Below are positions 27,913-36,647 of a DNA stretch of 64,000 bases, piece by piece. The notes under the pieces were generated by a model. It saw only the letters and a list, made by a program, of their open reading frames with translations, did no database searches and had not been told where the DNA came from. Numbering within the stretch: position 1 is the stretch's first letter; each line of letters begins with the position of its first letter. A program made the translations under genes and the position numbers. Origin of the DNA: Myroides phaeus (GTDB lineage: Bacteria; Bacteroidota; Bacteroidia; Flavobacteriales; Flavobacteriaceae); assembly GCF_900099675.1 (NCBI RefSeq), contig NZ_FNDQ01000015.1, positions 1-64,000 on the forward strand, read 5' to 3'.

Positions 27913-28259
27913 ACTTGTAAATCGAAATCTTTCTTCAACTCTTTTACAGCATTTTTCACGTGTGTTTTAAAAGACTTGAATATCTCTTTAACTTCTTTAG
28001 TCTTCCCTTCTTCTTTTGTCCATTTCTCAATTAAAGAAAGTTCTTCTAAAGCTTGATCCATACCTAAAAAATCTAATGAAGGCAATAAAGCTTGTGTATG
28101 CTTGTTAACTTTTACATACGCCTTTTCATCTATCCCTGTCTTCATTTTTTTCAAACGACGACGTGAATCCTCTATAAAAGCAACCAATCTCTCTTTGACA
28201 AGTTCTTGATCGTCATTATATTTTTTAAACAACGGACCTAAGTCATAATAAAGTGCCAT
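27909..28259 (-). CDS. HPt-like helical protein
   Basis: A 116-residue, highly charged, all-helical protein. The segment KVNKHTQALLPSLDFLGMDQALEELSLIEKW resembles the phospho-accepting helix pair of histidine phosphotransfer domains, with His54 in the phosphorylation position. No sensor kinase or response regulator is nearby, and the gene is embedded between an FAH-family enzyme and cinA, so a phosphorelay role is only inference. It may be a helical bundle without that function. Confidence 0.55.
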   Translation of the reverse strand: MALYYDLGPLFKKYNDDQELVKERLVAFIEDSRRRLKKMKTGIDEKAYVKVNKHTQALLPSLDFLGMDQALEELSLIEKWTKEEGKTKEVKEIFKSFKTHVKNAVKELKKDFDLQV

Positions 28260-28263
28260 AAAA

Positions 28264-28875
28264 CTATTTTACATTTAAACGGAATATCGGTCTTCCTGCA
28301 ATTTCACCTTCTAAAACATCGCCTTCATTTACTTTACCTACTCCTGCTGGAGTTCCTGTATAAATTAAATCGCCTGTTTTTAAAGTGAAATATTTTGAAA
28401 CTTCTGCAATAATCTCATCTATATTCCAAATCATTTGCGCCGTTGAAGCTTTCTGAACTACATTCCCATTTTGTTTCAACAAAAACTCTGTATCAAACAA
28501 ATTAGGTAATTCATCCTTTGAAAAAAAGGTTCCAACATTTGCCGAACCATCAAAGCCTTTTGCTTTTTCCCAAGGAAGTCCTTTTTCTTTCAATTTGCTT
28601 TGAAGATCTCTTGCGGTAAAATCAATTCCTAACGAAATTTGATCATAATACTTATGAGCAAATTTAACATCAATATATTTTCCTACTTTACACACTTTCA
28701 ACACAAGCTCTACTTCATAATGAATGTCCTCTGAAAACTCAGGAATTACAAAAGGTATTTCTTTTCCCAACAAAGCGGTATCCGGTTTTATAAACAAAAC
28801 AGGTTCACTTGGTCTTTCATTATTAAGCTCAGCTATATGATCTACATAATTTCTACCAACACAAATAATCTTCAT
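28264..28875 (-). CDS. fumarylacetoacetate hydrolase (FAH) family protein
   Basis: A 203-residue member of the FAH superfamily (one-domain form). The sequence opens MKIICVGRNYVDHIAEL, then has the metal ligands in IHYEVELVLKV (Glu pair), the GIDFTARDLQ segment and the TGTPAGVGKVNEGD end that closes the active site. Related enzymes are acylpyruvases or oxaloacetate decarboxylases and tautomerases; the substrate is not readable. It is the second gene of the unit exonuclease-FAH-HPt-cinA. Confidence 0.85.
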   Translation of the reverse strand: MKIICVGRNYVDHIAELNNERPSEPVLFIKPDTALLGKEIPFVIPEFSEDIHYEVELVLKVCKVGKYIDVKFAHKYYDQISLGIDFTARDLQSKLKEKGLPWEKAKGFDGSANVGTFFSKDELPNLFDTEFLLKQNGNVVQKASTAQMIWNIDEIIAEVSKYFTLKTGDLIYTGTPAGVGKVNEGDVLEGEIAGRPIFRLNVK

Positions 28876-28892
28876 TTTCTTATGTTATTAGA

Positions 28893-29666
28893 TTAAAACT
28901 TATTGTTTAATTTTCTCAATTTAATTCCTGTCAACACTTTTTTAGTATATAAAGGAAAATCAGCATTTTGAATCCAACCATAATAACCTGGTTCCTTTTC
29001 TAATACCTCAGACACTAATGCTCCTTTATTTTTTCCGAAAGTAAAAATCTCTTCTCCATCTTCATTTAATGCAATAAAGCCTGCAAAATCTACACTTCTC
29101 TTTCTGGTTGTGAATTCAGACAATGCTTTCATATCATTCTCCAAATCTTCATAACGATCTAATTGTGCTTTTAAAATTTCATAAGTAGCATTTGTATCTG
29201 CTGCTGCTGAATGCGCATTTTCAAGAGTTTCGTTACAATAAAAACGATAAGCTGCACTTAAAGTACGCTCTTCTTTTTTATGAAAAATAGTTTGAACATC
29301 AACCGACACTCTATTTCCCATTTCAAAATCAACTCCAGCGCGCAACAATTCTTCTGCTAATAAAGGAATATCAAATCGATCTGAATTAAACCCAGCTAAA
29401 TCAGCATCTTTAATCATATTGTAGACTTGTGAAGCCAACTCTTTAAACGTTGGTTCATTAGCTACTTTCTCATCTGTAATCCCATGTATCTTTGAAGACT
29501 GCTCTGGTATTGGCATTCCTGGATTTACCAACCAAGTTCTACTTTCTTTGTTTCCGTTTGGATATACCTTTAAAATTGCAATTTCTACAATTCTGTCCTT
29601 CGCTACATCAATACCTGTTGTTTCTAAATCGAAAAAGCAAATCGGTCTATGTAATTTTAATTCCAT
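28893..29666 (-). CDS. DnaQ-like 3'-5' exonuclease
   Basis: A 257-residue DEDDh exonuclease. The three exo motifs are visible: FFDLETTGID at residue 12 (Asp, Glu), AGFNSDRFDIPLL near 93 (Asp) and NAHSAAADTNAT near 151 (His, Asp). The C-terminal 60 residues (FGKNKGALVSEVL...YYGWIQNADFPLYTKKVL) form a small DUF3820-like tail. It could act as a proofreading subunit or an RNase T-like nuclease; without the polymerase partner nearby I leave it unnamed. Confidence 0.85.
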   Translation of the reverse strand: MELKLHRPICFFDLETTGIDVAKDRIVEIAILKVYPNGNKESRTWLVNPGMPIPEQSSKIHGITDEKVANEPTFKELASQVYNMIKDADLAGFNSDRFDIPLLAEELLRAGVDFEMGNRVSVDVQTIFHKKEERTLSAAYRFYCNETLENAHSAAADTNATYEILKAQLDRYEDLENDMKALSEFTTRKRSVDFAGFIALNEDGEEIFTFGKNKGALVSEVLEKEPGYYGWIQNADFPLYTKKVLTGIKLRKLNNKF

Positions 29667-29785
29667 TATTCAGATTTTGTTTACTACAAATATATAAAAT
29701 GTAAAACACTCATTCAGGTTATAACGTCCTAAGTTTAAAAAACAATTAACGTTAAGATTTAAATTCTACTTATTTTTTAAACAAA

Positions 29786-29816
29786 AGAAGCCACTTGCGA
29801 ATAAGTGACTTCCTTC
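29786..29816 (-). terminator. terminator of the di-haem peroxidase gene
   Basis: An imperfect stem pairs GAAG and ACTT with AAGT and CTTC, with T runs on both sides of the hairpin. It lies just past the gene end at 29851 on the minus strand. Confidence 0.55.
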
Positions 29817-29850
29817 TTTAAAAACAATTATAACATTAACATTATCCCTT

Positions 29851-30876
29851 TTAGAAAGGTGATTTTTTTACACTATCTGGTAAATCAGAAGATAAACTAC
29901 CTAAGAAAGCAGCAATATCGTCTAATTGTTGTGCATCAAGTGTTATATTATTTTGTACAATACCCATAATTTCAATTGCTTGTTTTAAATCTGATACCGA
30001 ACCATCGTGAAAATATGGTGCTGTGTTTGTTACGTTTCTTAATCCTGGTACTTTAAACAAATACTTCTGAACTTCCTCTTTTGTTAAATCATACAACCCA
30101 TTGTCTATTTTTTCAGATTCAGTCAATTCCCAGTAATTTTTGTACACTCCGAATTTCTGGAACATTTGCCCCCCTAATGCTACGCCATTGTGACAAGTAA
30201 TACACCCTACACTCATAAAAGTTTCTAATCCTTTTTGTTCTTGTGCAGTTAAAGCTTTTTCATCTCCATCCAAAAACTTATCAAATCTACTTTCTGGATT
30301 TAATGTTCTCTCAAAAGCACCAATGGCATTGGTAATATTACCAAAACTAATAGGCTGTTTTTCGTCTTTATATACCTGAGCAAATAAATCCTTATATAAA
30401 TCAATCTTCTGAATTCTCTCTTCTAATTCTTTTTCATTTTTAATATTGTGTTCTACAGGATTCAAAATAGGTCCCCCTGCTTGTTCCTCTACATCTTTTG
30501 CACGTCCGTCCCAAAACTGCATACTATGCAATGAAGCGTGTAATACCGTTGGTGAATTTCTTGCTCCTAATGAACCATCGTCTCCAGGAGAAAGCCTTTT
30601 GTTATCTACTCCAAACGTATTCAAATCGTGACATGAATTACAACTAATATTCCCTTCCCCTGATAACCTCGTGTCAAAATATAAATACTTCCCTAATTCT
30701 ACTTTTTTAGGATCCAACTTCTCAAACTCTACAGTTGATAGCGATTTAAAATAAGTACTCGCTTTACTTAATAATTCTGATTTCTCATTTGAATTAACGT
30801 CCGTAGTTTTTTCTTTCTCGTTTTTACAAGCTACAAATGACATTAAAACAGCTAATAAAACAACTTTTTTAAACAT
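29851..30876 (-). CDS. di-haem cytochrome c peroxidase (CcpA/MauG family) lipoprotein
   Basis: A 341-residue periplasmic lipoprotein with a lipobox at Cys17. Two c-type haem sites are present: C79-x2-C82-H83 (ISCNSCHDL) and C225-x2-C228-H229 (VGCITCHNG). Other conserved features are the SPTVLHASLHSMQFWDGRAKDVEEQ segment and the LRNVTNTAPYFHDGSV loop near the C-terminus. It reduces hydrogen peroxide with electrons from small cytochromes. A MauG-like modifying role cannot be excluded, but no partner gene is nearby. Confidence 0.9.
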   Translation of the reverse strand: MFKKVVLLAVLMSFVACKNEKEKTTDVNSNEKSELLSKASTYFKSLSTVEFEKLDPKKVELGKYLYFDTRLSGEGNISCNSCHDLNTFGVDNKRLSPGDDGSLGARNSPTVLHASLHSMQFWDGRAKDVEEQAGGPILNPVEHNIKNEKELEERIQKIDLYKDLFAQVYKDEKQPISFGNITNAIGAFERTLNPESRFDKFLDGDEKALTAQEQKGLETFMSVGCITCHNGVALGGQMFQKFGVYKNYWELTESEKIDNGLYDLTKEEVQKYLFKVPGLRNVTNTAPYFHDGSVSDLKQAIEIMGIVQNNITLDAQQLDDIAAFLGSLSSDLPDSVKKSPF

Positions 30877-31106
30877 AGGTTTTTGATATTTATTTGATTC
30901 TAAATGTACCTTATCACGCTAACATTACATATGATAAATGTCAGCAGAACAGAAGTATTTCAAATTAAATAATTCTCAAAAACTTCATCTACAAACAATA
31001 CTTTTAAGCAACAAAAAACACATTAAAAAACACTTACTATAAATTTAATTTTGTTTTATTAATTAATTATTATATTTTGGTGTCAACCAAACAAAAACAA
31101 TAAGCA

Positions 31107-31556
31107 ATGAAATCTTCTTTTTACTTACTAATGCTAACTTTTTCTGGGTTACTTCTTCAAAGTTGCCAAACAACAGAAACTATTGTTTCGGCTCCTTATA
31201 AATTAAACAAATCTGAAACAACTGTATATTCTGCCAAAACATTTATGTTTAAAAATTATTTCTTTACATATAAAGATGGAGAAGCTACACTTGTATATCA
31301 ACAAGACGATAAGCTAAATAAAAAGTCAGAACCCATTTTCTTGAAACTTCAAGAGAATAACTCTAATGGTAGATACCAAGAGTTTATAGATTCAAGTAAG
31401 CAGATAAGTGTAAAGATTATTAATCAATATGAAGTAAGACTACAATTAGATAAAGCAAGATACACGCTGTACACTTCAAATCATTTAAAAGAAGTGAATG
31501 CTGACACTGATAAAATATTAGCCGATATGGCTATTTGGAAAAATGTTCGTTTTTAA
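31107..31556 (+). CDS. small lipoprotein of unknown function
   Basis: A 149-residue lipoprotein: a signal with the lipobox LLLQSCQT (Cys20), then a mostly beta-patterned domain (TVYSAKTFMFKNYFFTYKDGEATLVYQQDD, SVKIINQYEVRLQLDKARYTLYTS). I do not recognise a family. It is a single gene between the divergent peroxidase and the convergent thioesterase, with a very strong terminator whose stem begins in the stop codon. Confidence 0.65.
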   Translation: MKSSFYLLMLTFSGLLLQSCQTTETIVSAPYKLNKSETTVYSAKTFMFKNYFFTYKDGEATLVYQQDDKLNKKSEPIFLKLQENNSNGRYQEFIDSSKQISVKIINQYEVRLQLDKARYTLYTSNHLKEVNADTDKILADMAIWKNVRF

Positions 31557-31596
31557 ACAAGAAGAGGTTTCTAATAATAGAAACCTCTTCTTGTTT
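31555..31596. terminator. strong bidirectional terminator
   Basis: A perfect 19-bp stem (31555-31573 with 31578-31596) with a 4-base loop, between convergent genes. Confidence 0.85.
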
Positions 31597-31614
31597 AATG
31601 TTATTGTATTTTTT

Positions 31615-32052
31615 TTACAAAGCTGGTTCGTATGTAGCAATTTCATTTCTTAACCACTCAGGTATTTCTATTGACCTTTTCTCTTTCATATCAATCATCA
31701 CTTGGGTACTTGTTCCAATAGCGTGTACTACTACTTCTCTCTCAGCACCATCACTTAAAACTGCATATTCAATTTCAAAACTCTTTCCTCCCATTTTTGA
31801 AACCCGAACCCCTACCCGTGGATTTTGTACTGTTAAATTTATTTCTTTTAAATAATTACACGAAATATTTGCAATCACAAACATATCTTTATACCAATCC
31901 CACGTCTTACTGGCTTCCTTCATATAATACCCTCTTCCTATTTGAAAATAGTCGATAAACACAACATTATTAACATGTCCTAAAGGGTCTAAATCACTCC
32001 ATCTAACTTCTAAAGGGTGATAAAATCTAAAATCACTTATATTAAATTCCAT
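31615..32052 (-). CDS. acyl-CoA thioesterase (hotdog / 4HBT family)
   Basis: A 145-residue hotdog-fold thioesterase. The active-site segment VRWSDLDPLGHVNNVVFIDYFQIGR (about residues 15-39) contains the Asp and the HVNN turn typical of YbgC/FadM-like enzymes. It hydrolyses acyl-CoA; chain preference is unknown. It is a single gene with terminators on both sides. Confidence 0.83.
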   Translation of the reverse strand: MEFNISDFRFYHPLEVRWSDLDPLGHVNNVVFIDYFQIGRGYYMKEASKTWDWYKDMFVIANISCNYLKEINLTVQNPRVGVRVSKMGGKSFEIEYAVLSDGAEREVVVHAIGTSTQVMIDMKEKRSIEIPEWLRNEIATYEPAL

Positions 32053-32139
32053 TTTTTTCTAATTTATATGTCAATATATAAATTCTAAAAGTGATTTCAA
32101 TTTTTTTTAACAAATAGTACTTCCTTTTAAAACAATAAA

Positions 32140-32172
32140 AAAAAGCCTTTAGCAAAATACTAAAGGCTTTTT
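32140..32172. terminator. terminator of the gene at 32199
   Basis: A 13-bp stem (32140-32152 with 32160-32172) with A and T runs on both sides. Confidence 0.8.
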
Positions 32173-32198
32173 CAATCTCAGAAAGTATTTACTATATA

Positions 32199-32603
32199 CT
32201 AGTAAATATCATAATGCTCTACTTGATGGAAGTCTTCATACGCCACTTCCTCATCGCATTCTAAAGACGGATAATGATTTTCTCCCGCATCAAACAACAT
32301 AACATTAATACGCTTAAATAATAACTCAAGCATCGTTTTTTGTCCCTCCACATCTAAACTCACATTCATCTTTACAATGTGCTCTTTTAATGGTGAACTT
32401 TTTTCATTGTCCACACATATTAAAGTAAGATTAAAGCTTGTAATTCCCGACATAGAAATTCCTACTACTTTAAACCTTTCTTTATCTATACCAAAGTATT
32501 CCCCAATACTACTGATATAATTACCTTTGTTTGCAGCGATTCTGTCAGATATATCAGCTGCGATACTTCCTGTGAAGTCATTGTAATGTACTTCTGCTTT
32601 CAT
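32199..32603 (-). CDS. conserved hypothetical protein, function unknown
   Basis: A 134-residue acidic cytoplasmic protein with no signal peptide or membrane helix. The pattern (MKAEVHYNDFTGSIAADISD, FKVVGISMSGITSFNLTLICVDN, an acidic end ECDEEVAYEDFHQVEHYDIY) suggests an alpha/beta domain. I do not recognise the family. It is monocistronic with a strong terminator. Confidence 0.6.
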   Translation of the reverse strand: MKAEVHYNDFTGSIAADISDRIAANKGNYISSIGEYFGIDKERFKVVGISMSGITSFNLTLICVDNEKSSPLKEHIVKMNVSLDVEGQKTMLELLFKRINVMLFDAGENHYPSLECDEEVAYEDFHQVEHYDIY

Positions 32604-33066
32604 AAAACAACAAATTTAATTTTCACAGATAAATATACTAATTCATTAATGATCAAAAGAATAAAAAAACATTATTCAGAATTTCTATCCTTAGAAACAC
32701 TTAACAATAATTAAAAGACAACTTTTTATTAAAAACAAACACATAAATCAATTTTTACAATAAATAATTCTCAATATATGTATTTTTTAACACATGTATT
32801 AAAATGTAAATAAGTCAAATGAAAATTATTCAAGGATCAATAAACTTTACGCTTAAAACAAATAAATAATACTAAATTATACTATTTTTAAAATAAAATT
32901 ATCAAATAATAAAGATTTAAAACATTAATACATATAAAAATAGACTAAATTACTCCCAAATACTGTTATAATACTATTGTAAAAAAGTCAACTTATCACT
33001 TTTTGTGATTATTTCCGTTTTATAATTACTCTAAATAACCTTATTTTCACTATTTAAAAACAAAAA
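32604..33066. other. AT-rich intergenic region, nothing recognised
   Basis: About 460 bases of extremely AT-rich sequence between two minus-strand genes. I see no open frame, no convincing hairpin terminator and no repeat; the promoter for the gene at 32199 must lie in its left part. Confidence 0.6.
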
Positions 33067-33858
33067 TCACACATTTCTTGTCCCTTTTTTGACGATGTAA
33101 GCTGTTTCTTTACTATCATTTCCCTTCATCCATTCCTTACAAACTTCTTGTACAAAAATAGGATTATCCTTAGCTGCATCATTTAACCAATTTCCCACAC
33201 TGTCTCTAACGTATTTTGAAGAGTCTGCTTTTAATGCTTCTAATATCGGAAAAGCAAGGCTGGGATTAGCTTTCAACTCTGTAATATGTGTTGCCCATAC
33301 TCCTCTTGGACGTGTAGCTTCTGATGCAAATCTTCTGATATTCTCATTTTTATCCTTCGTCCATTCTTTTAATAAAATCAAACTTTCTTCTAAATTTTCA
33401 ATAATATCCTGTCGAACTGCCATCCAAGAAATCTCTCGTACTCCAAAATGTTTATCACCCGCAAAGTCTCTTATAGCACTAATTTTGTCACTTATCGTCA
33501 TTTCTTGATTGTTTTGTATGAAATATGTAGCCCAACAACGTACAGAATCACTTTTGTGATTTTTTAGTAATCCAAATAACTCCTTATCTCCTTTTTCTTC
33601 TGATAATTGATATAATGTGTATCCGACACTTTGATTAATCGTATTTGCTGTAACTTTTTTAAGACCTGCTATTCCATCTAACACAATAGGTATATATGCT
33701 GTACGTTTTAAATCTGTCAAAACGTTTTCTACCAATAACAACTTATCAATTGCTAACCATTCTGTAAGATTAGCACTTTCTATTTTTCCTCTATTCAATT
33801 GTTTTAAGATAGTAGTCGGTATATCTTTCATTGAACGAGCTCCTTTGCGCTTTTCCAT
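33067..33858 (-). CDS. AlkD-like DNA alkylation repeat protein
   Basis: A 263-residue protein made of HEAT-like helical repeats. The signature segment RRFASEATRPRGVWATHI (about residues 175-192) and KADSSKYVRDSVGNWLNDAAKDNP (about 212-235) match the DNA alkylation repeat family related to AlkC/AlkD glycosylases, which remove alkylated bases. The catalytic Asp cannot be assigned with confidence. It begins 4 bases after the peroxiredoxin-like gene and so is in its operon. The second Met, at residue 10, is another possible start. Confidence 0.78.
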   Translation of the reverse strand: MEKRKGARSMKDIPTTILKQLNRGKIESANLTEWLAIDKLLLVENVLTDLKRTAYIPIVLDGIAGLKKVTANTINQSVGYTLYQLSEEKGDKELFGLLKNHKSDSVRCWATYFIQNNQEMTISDKISAIRDFAGDKHFGVREISWMAVRQDIIENLEESLILLKEWTKDKNENIRRFASEATRPRGVWATHITELKANPSLAFPILEALKADSSKYVRDSVGNWLNDAAKDNPIFVQEVCKEWMKGNDSKETAYIVKKGTRNV

Positions 33859-33861
33859 CTC

Positions 33862-34500
33862 TTAAATATTTATAAGTAGTTCTGTAACCTCTACGCGATT
33901 CATATAATCCTTGTCTTCATATTTATAAACTACAATTCCCTTTTCGTTTACAATATAAGTAACTGGAATTGGCAACTTATAAGCCTCATTTCCATTAATC
34001 AAAGTTAAATCAATTCCCAATGCTTTATAGTATGGTATTACATTTTCTTGTAGCGCAAAACTTATTCCTAATAAATTACTCAGTGCATTGTCTTTGTCTT
34101 GTAGTACGCGGAAAGGAAAACTTGCTTCTGTACTCCACGCTGCATTAAAACTACTTTTTTGGGGAGTAATAACAACTACTTCCCCTCCTTTTTGTTTGAT
34201 TTCTGCATAATTTTTGGCAAGAAAACTGACCTCAACAGAACAAAAAGGACACCAATTACCTCTTACAAAAGAAACAATCAACTTACTTGAGCCATATAAT
34301 TCTTTTAAATCAATCCTTTCTCCTTCTACTGTCAACAAACAGGCATCGGGAAATAAATCGCCTACCTCAACAACAGATTTTAACTCATCTTGGCTCTTTA
34401 AATCTTCTATTGAATAATTAAATGCTTCTACTACTTCAGCAGGTAATTGCTTTGCCATTACCTGCTTTATTTCTTCTAACGCTTGCTTAACTTCATTCAT
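33862..34500 (-). CDS. peroxiredoxin-like (AhpC/TSA) protein
   Basis: A 212-residue thioredoxin-fold protein. The active-site loop FVRGNWCPFCSVEVSFL has a CxxC like thiol-peroxidase and resa-type members; FPDACLLTVEGERIDLKELYG precedes it and PFRVLQDKDNALSNLLGISFA follows. The first ~45 residues are helical and extra to the core fold. It probably reduces peroxides or disulfides. It is divergent from the HxlR regulator, 92 bases apart, which suggests that HxlR controls it, and it is coupled to the AlkD-like gene. Confidence 0.82.
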   Translation of the reverse strand: MNEVKQALEEIKQVMAKQLPAEVVEAFNYSIEDLKSQDELKSVVEVGDLFPDACLLTVEGERIDLKELYGSSKLIVSFVRGNWCPFCSVEVSFLAKNYAEIKQKGGEVVVITPQKSSFNAAWSTEASFPFRVLQDKDNALSNLLGISFALQENVIPYYKALGIDLTLINGNEAYKLPIPVTYIVNEKGIVVYKYEDKDYMNRVEVTELLINI

Positions 34501-34592
34501 TATAAAAACCTTATTTTTACAAAGATTATAAAGAGTAGCGGTCTGTACAATACCGCATAAAATTACCTCATAGGGATAAAAAAGTCACTTTT

Positions 34593-34934
34593 ATGAATAG
34601 CAAGCAACCAACGATAGAAGAAAAAATATGCCCTCTTGAATTTGCAGTTAATGCAATCAGTGGAAAATGGAAAATTCCTATTGTTTGGCAAATCAATAAT
34701 GGACATAAGCGCCCAAGTGAAATGCTTAGAGGAATAATGAAAGTTGACCGACGTGTTCTCAACCAACAGCTAAAAGAGTTGGAACAAGATGGCATATTGC
34801 TGAAAACAAGTTTTAATGAACTGCCACCACGAGTAGAATATTCATTAACTCCGCTTGGAGAAAAGTTAGTTGCCGTACTTTGGAACCTAAATGCTTGGGG
34901 AGAACTATTGCTAAAAGAAAAAACGGAATTATAA
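34593..34934 (+). CDS. HxlR-family winged-helix regulator
   Basis: A 113-residue MarR-like regulator of the HxlR family. The core is CPLEFAVNAISGKWKIPIVWQI, the recognition helix region RPSEMLRGIMKVDRRVLNQQLKELEQDGI, and the wing ELPPRVEYSLTPLGEKL. Cys13 near the N-terminus corresponds to the redox-sensing Cys known in some HxlR proteins such as HypR. Its divergent placement opposite a peroxiredoxin-like gene supports thiol or oxidant sensing; this is inference. Confidence 0.87.
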   Translation: MNSKQPTIEEKICPLEFAVNAISGKWKIPIVWQINNGHKRPSEMLRGIMKVDRRVLNQQLKELEQDGILLKTSFNELPPRVEYSLTPLGEKLVAVLWNLNAWGELLLKEKTEL

Positions 34935-34953
34935 TTCCTTATAATCCCGTTTT
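34921..34953. terminator. terminator of the HxlR gene
   Basis: A stem pairing AAACGGAATTAT with ATAATCCCGTTT (one mismatch) across the stop codon, with a T run. Confidence 0.65.
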
Positions 34954-34962
34954 TATTTACTA

Positions 34963-35493
34963 TTAACCATCAAACTCACCACAGTCGTGAATACTAAAAG
35001 TTTTCAACTTACTATGTGTAGTGTAAAATGCTCCTATTCTAAAAAATTCTTTGTCTAACGACTGTCCTGTTACCGTAACTTTATAAACCGGCACCTCATC
35101 AATTTGTTCGAATATAAACTCATTAACAGGTGTCTTTACAGTAATTGTATTATCCTTCTCTTCAATTCCTGTTACTTTAAACGATATTTGATTTTCTAAA
35201 TCACACGCATTCATTAAAGTAATCATTTCACCATCTATCAATATGTTAGCAATATCACAAGCATAACAATTACCTGAAAAGTCAAGTCCATATCGCTCTG
35301 TAGCAATTGTACTTCCTTCCTCTACTATTTCCAAAGGAACCATTAATTCTGAAGTCAACTTGTGAATAGCTTCACTTTGTGTAGCTGTAACTTCTGATTT
35401 TACTTCACTTACTCCTGCTGTTTCTTCGGTTTCACCTTGCTTACAAGCAAACAATGCAAAACAAGCAATTAGTGTTACAACAATTTTTTTCAT
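34963..35493 (-). CDS. lipoprotein of unknown function
   Basis: A lipoprotein of about 176 residues: MKKIVVTLIACFALFACK has a lipobox at its end, followed by an acidic stretch rich in Glu and Thr and a beta-patterned domain with Cys residues (GNCYACDIANIL, MNACDLEN, HDCGEFDG). The open frame extends to a TTG at 35511, but that codon lies in the promoter -7 element, so the ATG at 35493 is chosen. No family recognised. Confidence 0.72.
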   Translation of the reverse strand: MKKIVVTLIACFALFACKQGETEETAGVSEVKSEVTATQSEAIHKLTSELMVPLEIVEEGSTIATERYGLDFSGNCYACDIANILIDGEMITLMNACDLENQISFKVTGIEEKDNTITVKTPVNEFIFEQIDEVPVYKVTVTGQSLDKEFFRIGAFYTTHSKLKTFSIHDCGEFDG

Positions 35494-35508
35494 ATTGATG
35501 ATTTTTGA

Positions 35509-35539
35509 CAAATGTATAGGATAGAATAATTTCTTACAA
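35509..35539 (-). promoter_or_regulatory. promoter of the lipoprotein gene
   Basis: On the minus strand TTG (35539-35537), a 20-base spacer and TACATTTG (35516-35509) match the Bacteroidetes consensus. Confidence 0.7.
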
Positions 35540-35623
35540 TAGGTTACGAAAGTATTAATATTATTATTTGAATGCTATTCACCTTGTATGTATATTTTTT
35601 ATATGGTACTTGTAATATGCTTC

Positions 35624-35698
35624 TATACTTTTACATAGTTTTTATACATTGGGTATACATAGAGTATACATACACTATACAAGCACTCTGAATAAAAC
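35624..35698 (-). repeat. dispersed repeat, copy 2 (inverted relative to copy 1)
   Basis: Reverse complement of this stretch matches 1363-1437 with about 9 mismatches in 75 bases. Several GTATAC-type palindromes lie within. It sits in the intergenic space between the lipoprotein promoter and the DUF6428 gene. Confidence 0.75.
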
Positions 35699-35776
35699 TC
35701 CTTTAAAAGAGTTGCAAAAACATAGTAAATACAACATACTATTCTTTATTTAGGACTTAATTAATCTCCATACATT

Positions 35777-36229
35777 CTAACAACAGCCTGACCCCGGACT
35801 ACATTCGCTCTTATTATCTGCTACTTGTTCTGGTGTTATACCACAAGCATCTTCTGCTAAACAAGCGGTTAATGTATTGATTAACACAAAATGTGTACCG
35901 TTAAAATCTAATGTATATTTTCCTATTGTTGCTGCTCCTTGATACTCAACCTCAACTTCTGCATCTTCTATCCCTAATTTATTCTCTGACAAGCGAATTA
36001 TATTAAGCAACTTTCGAGCTTTTAATCGATGCTCAAAGTCGTTGGCATTCCACAACTGAAAACTAACTTTGATTTCGCGTCGAATTACACCTCCACAATC
36101 AATATATTTTTTATCAACTTGTCCCACTTCTGTTACGTGAAAATGTGCTGGAACAAACGAACCATCTTCAAACTGAAAATCTACTTTTTCTAAACTTTCT
36201 AATGCAGCTTTAACCTCTGATAATTTCAT
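35777..36229 (-). CDS. DUF6428 family protein
   Basis: A 150-residue cytoplasmic protein matching the DUF6428 proteins that neighbour ArsR regulators in Bacteroidetes. Its core reads FVPAHFHVTEVGQVDKKYIDCGG...SFQLWNANDFEHRLKARKLL and the C-terminus is Cys-rich (ACLAEDACGIT, SECSPGSGCC), which suggests metal or metalloid binding. Its own copy of the ArsR-type operator lies at 36257-36272 just upstream. The biochemical role is unknown. Confidence 0.75.
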   Translation of the reverse strand: MKLSEVKAALESLEKVDFQFEDGSFVPAHFHVTEVGQVDKKYIDCGGVIRREIKVSFQLWNANDFEHRLKARKLLNIIRLSENKLGIEDAEVEVEYQGAATIGKYTLDFNGTHFVLINTLTACLAEDACGITPEQVADNKSECSPGSGCC

Positions 36230-36256
36230 ATTCTTTTATTTATTGTTTTACTTATA

Positions 36257-36272
36257 ATCGTATTATTACGAT
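36257..36272. promoter_or_regulatory. ArsR-type operator in front of the DUF6428 gene
   Basis: A 16-base palindrome ATCGTATTATTACGAT in the gap between arsR and the DUF6428 gene. It is nearly the same as the palindrome ahead of the regulator gene. Confidence 0.65.
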
Positions 36273-36293
36273 ACGTTTATTTAAAAAAATGCT

Positions 36294-36623
36294 TTAACAG
36301 CATTTATCTACTTTTATATCTTGCGCAAAGAAAAGTCCAAACTCAACAGCAAATTCTTGCCACACTTGTTCGTCAATACAATAGCATACTGATTTCCCTT
36401 CAATATTCCCTTTGATAATCCCTGCATTTTTTAATTCTTTCAAGTGCTGAGAAATTGTAGCTTGTGCTAAGCCAAGTTCTTCTACTAAATCATTGCATAT
36501 ACAAGCGTGTTGGTTGATTATATACTGTAAAATCGCTAATCTGGCAGGATGTGCCAACACCTTAAACATTGCTGCTAACTTATTCTTCTTATCGCTAAAC
36601 AATTCTGACTTTGTAATTCCCAT
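36294..36623 (-). CDS. ArsR-family transcriptional regulator
   Basis: A 109-residue winged-helix repressor. The recognition part is CICNDLVEELGLAQATISQHLKELKNAGIIKG; the CIC at the start of the first DNA-binding helix resembles the metalloid site of ArsR, and the protein ends VDKCC, a possible extra pair of ligands. It probably represses itself and the DUF6428 gene through the two palindromes. No arsenic pump or reductase is present nearby, so the effector could be arsenite, antimonite or another thiophilic ion. Confidence 0.87.
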   Translation of the reverse strand: MGITKSELFSDKKNKLAAMFKVLAHPARLAILQYIINQHACICNDLVEELGLAQATISQHLKELKNAGIIKGNIEGKSVCYCIDEQVWQEFAVEFGLFFAQDIKVDKCC

Positions 36624-36647
36624 AACTTTTAATGCTTATAATATCAT

